Positions 1 through 4,940 of a DNA stretch of 5,204 bases are shown here, piece by piece (the first letter of the stretch is position 1; every line of letters begins with the position of its first letter). The stretch lies in assembly GCA_030043175.1 (NCBI GenBank), contig JASHYD010001077.1:1-5204 (forward strand), read 5' to 3'. The notes under the pieces are model-generated. The model was not told the origin of the DNA. It saw only the letters and a program-made list of their open reading frames with translations, and searched no databases. The DNA is from Xanthobacteraceae bacterium (GTDB taxonomy: Bacteria; Pseudomonadota; Alphaproteobacteria; Rhizobiales; Xanthobacteraceae). The position numbers and the translations under genes were made by a program.

Positions 1-224
1 TTGTACCGCGCTCCTTTCGTTCAGGAGACGCAGGCCCGAGCCAGCAGTTCCCATTGGGCAAGCCAAGCTCGCACTCCGCTGGACCGAGCTGGGAGGTCCG
101 CCCGTCAAGCCGCCGACGCGCAGGGGCTTTGGGCACCCATGTGATGGAGGCCATTATACGGGGCCGCGTGGGGGACGATATGCGGCTCCACTTGCGCGCT
201 GAAGGTCTCGTGTGCGACCAGTCC
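1..224 (+). pseudogene. HWE-family sensor histidine kinase, 3' remnant (frameshifted, cut by left edge)
   Basis: Seen: three forward frames must be joined to read the end of a kinase ATPase domain. Frame 1 at 4-30 reads YRAPFVQE, like the KYGALS..G segment of HWE kinases. Frame 2 at 62-133 reads LALRWTELGGPPV, then PPTRRGFG. Frame 3 from about 135 to 221 reads THVMEAIIRGRVG, then MRLHLRAEGLVCD. Known: HWE kinases (common in Rhizobiales; light, stress and chemosensory signalling) end with W.E.GGPPV..P.R.GFGS, a helix carrying a glycine, then a strand ending GLVCEI. The order and spacing match. Inference: this is the C-terminal ATP-binding part of a soluble or membrane sensor kinase, with one indel near 30-60 and another at the GGG run at 131-133. 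With no single open frame it cannot encode a working kinase. Sequence upstream of base 1 is unknown. Confidence 0.7.
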
Positions 225-902
225 GGAGGGGAGGCGTCGGGAGTTGCGAATGGCAAGTGAACTCATCCCGGACGCGGCGGGCTTCGTGTGGCTGAAGCCA
301 ACGAAAGGCGGATCAAGGGGCTAACACAAGTTTTGTAGCATTACCGAACTCCGTCCGAAACAAGTCGCGAACGCCGCGTAGGCGGCAATCGTGTCGCCTC
401 GGCCGATTGATCCCTCGTGAGTGGCGGTCCAACTGTAACGAGTTCCCCCGTTGGGTTGCGCCGCCAAGCTTGGCTCCTCCCTCAATGGCCGAGCTTCCTA
501 CCCTATCGCGTATCTGCCCGGCCAGCATTGTGCGCGATCAAACGAAAAACATGGGCCACTTCCGGCTCTCAGGCGCGTCGGGGGCGAGGGGGAGAGAACC
601 AGGGGCGGTCAAATGGCGTCGCGACCGCGATGCGGAAGGGAGCCGCCGGAACGCTCGGCTATAATTCCGACATTGGGGCTTTGCTCCCTGGGACATGGTA
701 TTTTTTGTAAGCCCCTCCCCTGTAAGTTGACGATCCGGCCGCGCCGGCAGATGCCGAGCAGTCGCTCTATCACGTCTATACTAAAACCACATTTGGTCCT
801 CGTTACCTTCAATAGCCGCATCGAGAGCTCCAGCGGCCAAGGGAATCTGGGCACGGCCGCAACCGGTGACGGCCGGCATCGCTCTGTCCTCGCCGCAATA
901 CC
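225..902. other. Gene-free stretch, no recognisable coding remnant
   Basis: About 680 bases were read in six frames. Open frames exist (for example + 451-981 and - 854-609), but their translations are rich in Arg, Ser and Pro, show no family motif and have no convincing ribosome binding site. A minus-strand frame at about 330-480 contains GGTRYSWTATHEGSIGRG, which looks slightly protein-like but could not be assigned. A weak inverted repeat pairs GGGGCTT (675-681) with AAGCCCC (709-715) across a 27-base loop; it has no T-run after it. Inference: decayed intergenic DNA between the kinase remnant and the moeA remnant. Confidence 0.5.
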
Positions 903-1691
903 CTACCGCTTCAACAATGGGAAAGATGCAATGAGCACGCAAGCACGTTCGCCACGGCGATCAGAAGGACTACCCAAGTGATCGAAGACGATGACGTCGA
1001 TCAGGGTTCCCTTCGGGGCGGGTGGCGCGTGGGGCGGGCGGCGAATGAGCCCGTCGGCATTGGCGAGTGCTACTACCATCGCGCTGTCCTGGGTCGCAAA
1101 CGGAACGGCCACAAGTCTATGGCTGGCATCGCGTTCGAGACGAGCTCGAACATAGTCTTCTTGGACATGATTCTCCGCCATAGCCGCGCCGAGCGCCGCC
1201 CGCTCGAAGATGGTCTGCTCTGCGGGCAGACCCAGCATTGCCTTGATGGCTGGGCGCAAGAACGTCAGCGCAGACACGAGCGCCGAGACCGGGTTACCAG
1301 ACATACCGAGAACCGGCATCTCGTCGAGTTTTCCGAAAATGACCGGCTTCCCTGGCCGAATGGCGACCTTCCAGAAGCCGGACGTAAAGCCCCGGGTCGC
1401 AAGGGCATGCCGCACCAAGTCGTGCTCCCCCACAGAAGCGCCGCCAGTCGTCACGAACAGATCGGCGCCGACTGCCGCATTGATAGCCGCAGCAATGGCG
1501 TCGATTCGGTCCGCGGCGATGCCCAGATCCGTAGGCTCACCGTCCCAAGCCGTAACAGCAGCGGCAATCGCCGCGTTGTTTGAACCAAAAATTTGGTCTG
1601 GCCCCGGAGACCCACCAGGATCGACCAGTTCATCAACCGTTGCCAAGATGGCGACGCGAAGCTTACGACGTACCAGCACATGGGCATATCC
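903..1691 (-). pseudogene. moeA: MoeA (molybdopterin molybdotransferase), C-terminal fragment
   Basis: Known role: cytosolic MoeA inserts molybdate into adenylylated molybdopterin, the last common step of molybdenum cofactor synthesis. Seen: an uninterrupted minus-strand frame begins at GYAHVLVRRKLRVAIL (about 1691), runs through domain III with GPDQI..SN, GGASVGEHD, FWKVAIRPGKP and GNPVSALV, and continues into domain IV (DGLIRRPPHAPP.PKGTLIDVIVF). The N-terminal 150-170 residues (domains I-II) are missing; upstream DNA belongs to another gene. The usual TGDELV reads TVDELV (GTT at 1637-1635) and the usual LPGNPVS reads MSGNPVS. The expected end after DVIVF (about 984) has been passed, adding 27 residues to the stop at 903. 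The in-frame ATG at 1724 lies in the neighbouring gene's sequence and has no ribosome binding site. Truncated and almost certainly non-functional, though the long clean frame suggests recent loss. Identification is firm. Confidence 0.9.
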
Positions 1692-1698
1692 GCACGAC

Positions 1699-2100
1699 GC
1701 GCACGCCGAAGCCACCACCAACATCCGCTGAATGGATTCGGAAACTTTCTGGAGGAAGGCAAGTCACGACAGCAAATGCCGCCTTCAGAGCGGCGGTGCC
1801 TTGGGTCGGGATATAGATTTCGAAACGGCTTGTCGTTCCATCATAGATGGCGGCACATGACTTGGGCTCCATCAGATTGACGGCGATCCGCTGGGCATGA
1901 AGACTAACGCCAACGACGTGGGCAGCGCTTGCAAAGCCCGGTTCAGTGCTCTTGTGGTCGCCATACTCATAGTCGAAGGCGAGGTTATCGGACCACTCCT
2001 CATGTAGTGGAACGGCCGACGGTGTGATGGCGTCGCCCGCCTCCACAACAGAGGTGATCTCCGAGCGGACAACAGCCAAGCGCAGCGCTTTGGCACCAGG
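1699..2100 (-). pseudogene. Xanthine/CO/aldehyde dehydrogenase-family molybdopterin-binding subunit, internal fragment
   Basis: Known family: large (about 750-800 residue) subunits of Mo-hydroxylases that bind the molybdopterin cytosine dinucleotide cofactor and oxidise purines, CO, aldehydes or N-heterocycles. Seen: about 130 residues in one frame: SVVEAGDAI, HEEWSDNLAFDYEYGD, AHVVGVSLHAQRIAVNLMEP, then YIPTQG and finally DVGGGFGVR. The MEP, PTQ and VGGGFG signatures appear in the family's order and spacing. The N-terminal 130-odd residues and everything after GGGFGVR, including the rest of the cofactor pocket and the catalytic Glu, are absent. The frame then runs into moeA sequence and stops at 1663-1665. 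At the other end, 2080-2100 still weakly resembles the family (AKALRL..VVRSEI) and then fades. Which substrate subfamily it came from cannot be told from this piece. Confidence 0.87.
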
Positions 2101-2139
2101 GTGCGGTTTGCTTGGTAAGTTAGTCCGGAATTTTCCAGT

Positions 2140-2469
2140 TCAGGAACATGCGGCCCGTATCACCATGACGGCGATCACCTCCATGTAATGGCCGTTCTGT
2201 TGGCCGCCGTTCTCTGCTTCTCGTTCCCTATCTGTCGTCCCCGTGATTTGAATCTGGTGACCGACATGCGGCGTCAGATCGACTAACGACTTGGTGAACT
2301 CGACCGTTCTCTTGCCGTTCTCCGTCAGCATAAAGTTCTTGCCGTCGGGAGTCTTTTGAAGGCAGCCGGCCATGTTGTGGGGCATTGCGGGTTGTTGTTG
2401 CCCAACGGCGGCGCCACAGAGCCCGCACCCCACGATCAGTACCATAGCGATTCCAAGGGTAGTCCTCAT
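2140..2469 (-). CDS. Small exported protein of unknown function
   Basis: A 109-residue open frame that looks intact. The start ATG (2469) has GAGG at 2478-2475, five bases upstream. Residues 1-23 form a short signal sequence (MRTTLGIAMVLIVGCG...) with possible cleavage near AAVG-Q. The stretch IVGC at 12-15 also fits a loose lipobox, so a lipoprotein is possible. The mature part has GCLQKTPDGKNFMLTENG (35-52), VEFTKSLVDLTPHVGHQIQITG (split here: strand, then DLTPHVGH, then a strand), a hydrophilic Gln/Glu/Asn-rich loop (82-94) and a final strand ending AACS. Cys36 and Cys108 could form a disulfide. I recall small secreted proteins with the same GCLQK...DL..HVGH.V.V.G layout in alphaproteobacteria and Acidobacteria, uncharacterised and perhaps OB-fold-like; that recollection is unverified. 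It lies between two broken regions, is on the same strand as the Mo-hydroxylase fragment and has no evident partner. Confidence 0.75.
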   Translation of the reverse strand: MRTTLGIAMVLIVGCGLCGAAVGQQQPAMPHNMAGCLQKTPDGKNFMLTENGKRTVEFTKSLVDLTPHVGHQIQITGTTDREREAENGGQQNGHYMEVIAVMVIRAACS

Positions 2470-2545
2470 ATATACCTCGCTTCAGATTTCTGGCCCGAGC
2501 GTCTAGCGAGAATACGTCACGGCATGGGCCTTTCCAAGACGAAGG

Positions 2546-2890
2546 TCACAAACTTTTAGTGCCACTGGGTGCAAGCACCGGCGTGTCGTTTGCGGAATCA
2601 CCTGCACTGCCCCGACGACGCGGGCTCTGCAAGCCACCAGGCCGTTTGGGGTCCCCTCCTGGAATCGATGCTCCAACGTCAAGTGCGTATCGTGCAACCT
2701 CGCGATCGGCATCGCGCAGCTCGCGCTCAAGCAGCCCGGCAAACTTATCGGCAAGCTCATTCACACGCCCCGGCATGTGCACCGGCGATCGGCTCGCGGC
2801 ACTACCACGCCTCCGATGCCCCTGACCGGCATCAGAACGCTCCCTGCAGCCTCGCCAGAGGCTCGCGAGCGCGCTGCGCAGCGTCACCAT
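2546..2890 (-). CDS. Doubtful hypothetical ORF, helical
   Basis: The minus-strand frame from ATG 2890 (or ATG 2776) to the TGA at 2546-2548 encodes 114 (or 76) residues. I do not recognise it. Residues coded by 2767-2680 read VNELADKFAGLLERELRDAD, then REVARYALDVGA: a strongly amphipathic, charge-patterned helix that looks like real protein. The rest (PRRRGSAGDSANDTP...) is low in hydrophobic residues and resembles a disordered tail. No clear ribosome binding site precedes either ATG, and the surroundings are decayed, so this may be a remnant of a longer gene or chance. The plus-strand frames across the same DNA are Ser/Arg-rich and less convincing. Confidence 0.22.
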   Translation of the reverse strand: MVTLRSALASLWRGCRERSDAGQGHRRRGSAASRSPVHMPGRVNELADKFAGLLERELRDADREVARYALDVGASIPGGDPKRPGGLQSPRRRGSAGDSANDTPVLAPSGTKSL

Positions 2891-3056
2891 CTCGGTCGGG
2901 TTCCAGCTGCTGAAATTTGCTAAGGTCAGCGTCACCGGTGACAACAACCGCTGACGCTTTGTATCGTCCACGCTCGTCGAACAGATCACCGAGGAGGTAT
3001 CAGACGTATCGCATCTACTTGGCATGAGCACACCGACGTATTGGGGAGGGACGCCG
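2891..3056. other. Spacer before the DUF2478-like gene
   Basis: No complete gene. A plus-strand frame ending in the DUF2478-like start region reads STLVEQITEEVSDVSHLLG (about 2967-3023). It looks like a protein helix and vaguely recalls the end of TerB-C-type proteins, but it is too short to assign. A second purine-rich motif, GAGGAGG (2991-2997), lies upstream of an ATG at 3024 in the same frame as the DUF2478-like start, so an N-terminal extension of that gene is an alternative reading. Confidence 0.3.
3043..3050 (+). promoter_or_regulatory. Ribosome binding site of the DUF2478-like pseudogene
   Basis: GGGGAGGG lies six bases before ATG 3057. It supports ATG 3057 as the original start and shows that translation signals have survived although the reading frame has not. 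Confidence 0.5.
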
Positions 3057-3567
3057 ATGCTTCGGCTAGAGAGCGCTGAATCACCCCGCGTTGCGGCGAT
3101 TGACGGCGGCGACAGCAACAGGCGGGGATTCGCGTAGGCGGTGTGATTGAGGCGACCAATATCTCCTCACCGGGGATGGTATGCAGCGATCTCGTGCTTC
3201 GTGATCTGGCGGATGGCGCGATCTATCCAAGCTAGCAAAAGCTAGGACCGGGCTCGCTATCATGCGGTCTGGATTCAGGTGGCCTTGCGTCCGCCTGCGC
3301 GTCCGTCAAGAGGTCGGTTCGACTGCGACCTCGTTGTGATCAGCAAGTTCGGAAAGCAAGAGGCGCCGGCGTGGGTTGGTCGACGCATTTGCGGCAGCGA
3401 TTGACGTCGACGTTCCAGTTCTTACGTCCGTTTCTAAGCGCTGGCACCAACATTGGCTTGCCTTCTCGGGGACTTTGAGTGAGTTCGTGAAACCCCAACC
3501 AGAAGCCATCGAGGCTTGGTGCAGAAGCAGAGTACGTGCCTTTCGGTTGAGGTGCTTGGTCCGGTGA
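3057..3567 (+). pseudogene. DUF2478-like protein (putative NTP-binding, molybdenum-gene associated), multiply disrupted
   Basis: Seen: four reading segments in order rebuild one protein. 3057-3119 reads MLRLESAESPRVAAI, then DGGDSN. 3128-3310 (frame 2) reads IRVGGVIEAT, then DLVLRDLADGAIYPS, a TAG at 3233-3235, and after it QKLGPGSLSCGLDSGGLASA. 3318-3365 (frame 3) reads FDCDLVVISKFGKQEA. 3373-3567 (frame 1) reads GLVDAFAAAIDVDVPVLTSV, then WLAFSGTLSEF. Known: DUF2478 proteins (about 170 residues) show A.V.....G..VGGV, a middle segment with C.LD...L, LLV.NKFGK.EA.G.G, then an alpha/beta end with GIPVLT.V and W..FAG; as I recall they often sit beside molybdate-transport or molybdoenzyme genes. 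The length fits after allowing for about 15-20 residues deleted between DSN and IRVGG. Function is unknown. It converges on the small moaD-linked gene. Not expressible as one protein. Confidence 0.75.
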
Positions 3568-3578
3568 ACGATTTAATC

Positions 3579-3605
3579 CGGCAGTCCGACGGTGGGCGGC
3601 TGCCG
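3579..3605. terminator. Weak hairpin between convergent genes
   Basis: CGGCAG (3579-3584) pairs with CTGCCG (3600-3605) around a 15-base GC-rich loop, in the gap between the ends of the DUF2478-like gene and the convergent minus-strand gene. No T-tract follows on either strand, so it is at best a relic or a weak bidirectional terminator. Confidence 0.2.
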
Positions 3606-3618
3606 ACAATGTCGTTGT

Positions 3619-3948
3619 TCATCCCCCGCTTGCGGAAGACGAGGTGGAAGCGCTCGAGGAAGCGTTGGATCTCGGCCTGGTTATAGCCCGTCATCTCGAT
3701 CCGAATGTCAGCAATGGGCGAACTCAGGAGGCCGAGGGTACGCACTCGAGGATTCGACAAGGTGATCTGCCAGCGTTGTCCGCCAGGTTGCTCTAGGGAG
3801 GCTGACATCGGTTCCCAGTCGGATCCGGCTGCCTCCCGGCAGAAGGGGAGCAAGGCGCTGAAGATCGGCAGCCGTCAACGCGGCCTCGAACCGCATGACA
3901 GTGGGCCCCGCGGACCGAGGCACTTCGTCAAGGCGCTGCAACCGTCAT
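3619..3948 (-). pseudogene. Small conserved protein of unknown function, moaD partner (frameshifted)
   Basis: Two minus-strand frames join into one protein of about 108 residues. From 3941 it reads LQRLDEVPRSAGPTVMRFEA, then LQRLAPLLPGGSR. After one extra base at about 3824 it continues SDWEPMSASLEQPGGQRWQI, TLSNPRVRTLGLLSSPIADI, RIEMTGYNQAEIQRFLERFH and LVFRKRG. Two more single-base lesions are implied. The ATG at 3948, overlapping the moaD stop as ATGA, is out of frame with the body by one base. The natural end seems to have been RKRGG-stop at the TGA 3621-3619, missed by one base in the G-run 3623-3627. The fold looks alpha/beta, soluble, without signal peptide. I believe similar hypothetical proteins occur beside MoaD-like genes, but cannot name the family. 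The ATGA overlap argues for translational coupling and a role linked to MoaD. Certainty about coding origin is good; function is unknown. Confidence 0.62.
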
Positions 3949-4215
3949 CCGCCGGCGACGGGCGGGCGTCGAACGGTCCGCCACACGAACGAAGATCCTA
4001 TTAACAACTACGAGAGCACACATCTGGACCGGCAAGTGAAGCGAGGAGATGATTGACGCCGGTGTCGATCCCGCGGGCACCGAGAGCTCGACCTGATTAC
4101 GACTGGCGCCATCCGGAAGGTAGCCAGACAAAAGAGCGAACAACTTCAGCGTGATGCGGATGGTATCTGCCTGCGCCACGGGCTCCGCAGCACCATCTTT
4201 CTTAGCTTTCGCGAC
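3945..4215 (-). pseudogene. moaD: MoaD/ThiS-family sulfur carrier protein, broken
   Basis: Known: MoaD is a ubiquitin-like small subunit of molybdopterin synthase (about 80 residues); its C-terminal Gly-Gly, as thiocarboxylate, donates the dithiolene sulfur. Seen: the frame reads VAKAKKDGAAEP, then TIRITLKLFALLSGYLP, DGASRNQVELSVPAGS, ASIISSLHLPVQ and ALVVVNRIFVRVADRS: the beta-grasp core in the usual order. Two lesions appear. First, the codon at the expected start, five bases after AGGAGG, is GTC (4215-4213) instead of ATG or GTG. Second, about 10 residues (usually .LADGD.V..W) are lost after VADRS, and the frame shifts, so that the tail PVAGG-stop (3959-3945) is present but out of frame. 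The N-terminal 19 residues before TIRITLK are longer than usual. Such MoaD-like genes also occur next to tungsten- or molybdenum-dependent aldehyde oxidoreductases rather than with moaE, so the exact partner is open. Confidence 0.82.
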
Positions 4216-4220
4216 AGTCG

Positions 4221-4226
4221 CCTCCT
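4221..4226 (-). promoter_or_regulatory. Ribosome binding site of the moaD remnant
   Basis: AGGAGG on the minus strand (4226-4221), five bases before codon GTC at 4215. It is near-perfect for a Shine-Dalgarno site and is the reason to think the original start codon stood at 4215 and has been mutated. Confidence 0.45.
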
Positions 4227-4296
4227 GAGAACCGCACCTCCCCAAACCAGCATTAGATGCCACAAGCAGGACTACTCTGCGGCCTGGGCGCGGGCG

Positions 4297-4417
4297 AGAC
4301 GCGCTGAACTCTGCCGGGGTGTAGAAGATCGGCGTAGCGGCAACGTCGTTGAGCCCTTTGCGCACCTGTCCCTGTCGGAAACTCAAACTCGAACGTATTG
4401 ATGGTGTAGCCCGCCCA
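4297..4417 (-). other. Unidentified decayed reading frame upstream of moaD
   Basis: Two overlapping minus-strand frames give protein-like text: WAGYTINTFEFEF (4417-4379), then after a shift RQGQVRKGLNDVAATPIFYT (from 4377) and PAEFSAS (to about 4297). The composition differs from the random Arg/Ser-rich frames around it. I cannot match it to a family. It may be the end of the short-chain dehydrogenase whose start lies at 4700, or of a separate gene lost between the two. The remaining bases 4227-4296 and 4418-4562 show nothing assignable. Confidence 0.25.
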
Positions 4418-4562
4418 AGATCGGTGACGAAGGCACGCGCCCTGTTCGGCACGCATCACGCCGAACCGGCGCATCCTTCTACAGCGGTATGCGCGATGCG
4501 AGAACGTGGCGAAGCTGGCGCTCGCCAACGACGACGACGTGGTCAAGACATTCCCGGCTCGA

Positions 4563-4700
4563 GCCGCTACCGAGACGAACCGAGAAGTCTCGCCTACTCG
4601 GCAATTCCGGTTTGCGCCTCGAAATACCGACAACATCCCAGCCCGCATCGAGAAATGACTCAATAGCGGCAACCCCCTCGAGGCAGATCTGGTGTTTGAA
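4563..4700 (-). pseudogene. NAD(P)-dependent short-chain dehydrogenase/epimerase-like protein, N-terminal remnant
   Basis: Seen: the minus-strand frame from 4700 reads FKHQICLEGVAAIESFLDAG, WDVVGISRRKPELPSRRDFS, then VRLGS. The segment AAIESF..AGWDVVGISRRKPEL is characteristic of the second helix and strand of extended (atypical) short-chain dehydrogenases of the progesterone 5-beta-reductase/iridoid synthase-like (PRISE) type, where the arginines after GIS choose NADPH. The preceding strand and glycine-rich dinucleotide loop (normally G.xG..G before the helix) are reduced to LEGV, so part of it is deleted, and no start codon remains. After GS the frame degenerates. A full family member is about 350 residues, so over 300 are missing or unreadable. 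Substrate unknown. Its start lies back to back with the PQQ dehydrogenase. Confidence 0.65.
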
Positions 4701-4940
4701 CTAACGGAGTCACGTGTTCGCGGCGTTAAACCGGCTGTGCGTGCACGTGATCATGACACTGTTGCTTGCGGACCGCAGTCTGATCGAGCCGAAATTCGGA
4801 AATCTGGCATTGGACGGCACCGCTATTAGTCGGGCGAGGACTGCCGCAGAGGCCAGATTTATTCTATGATGAGTTATGGCACTGGGCTCTAACTCACAGG
4901 TACACCAGCCTTGCCCGCGAACCGGCGATGGGAGGACCAC
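4701..4940 (+). promoter_or_regulatory. Upstream region of the PQQ dehydrogenase
   Basis: This 240-base divergent gap must carry the promoter of the downstream gene. I see no convincing -35/-10 pair; TATTCT at 4859-4864 is a possible -10 without a clear -35. Short palindromes CGTGCACG and TGATCA lie around 4739-4755. A short plus-strand frame, 4714-4869 (51 codons from GTG, with GGAG upstream), reads MTLLLADRSLIEPKFGN, then LALDGTAISRARTAAEA; it looks mildly protein-like but I cannot assign it. It may be a gene remnant or an upstream leader ORF. Confidence 0.3.
4930..4936 (+). promoter_or_regulatory. Ribosome binding site of the PQQ dehydrogenase
   Basis: GGGAGGA lies four bases before ATG 4941 (five from GGGAGG). 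This decides the start at 4941 over the later in-frame ATG within the signal peptide at residue 26. Confidence 0.7.

Noticed and set aside
675..715. Inverted repeat GGGGCTT/AAGCCCC as terminator
   Set aside because: Loop of 27 bases, with the T-run inside the loop, and no gene ending nearby.
451..981. Plus-strand open frame of 176 codons
   Set aside because: No ribosome binding site, no motif, Arg/Ser/Pro-rich; its end overlaps the moeA relic on the other strand. Chance frame in GC-rich DNA.
978..1731. Two long plus-strand open frames (978-1583 and 1210-1731)
   Set aside because: They lie antisense to the well-supported moeA fragment and have compositions typical of shadow frames.
2967..3023. 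Possible TerB-C-type helix (LVEQITEEVSDVSHLLG)
   Set aside because: Too short to assign; no continuation on either side.
2546..3118. Minus-strand open frame of 190 codons
   Set aside because: Its upstream third is antisense to the start of the DUF2478-like gene and looks like a shadow (SSRSIGVPPQ, SDTSSVICST). Only the part after 2890 was kept, at low confidence.
3434..3604. C-terminal extension of the moaD-partner frame beyond RKRG
   Set aside because: Runs antisense through the end of the DUF2478-like gene; a result of the lost stop codon, not a real domain.
4871..4890. TGGCAC at 4877 as a sigma-54 promoter
   Set aside because: No matching TTGC element at the required spacing.
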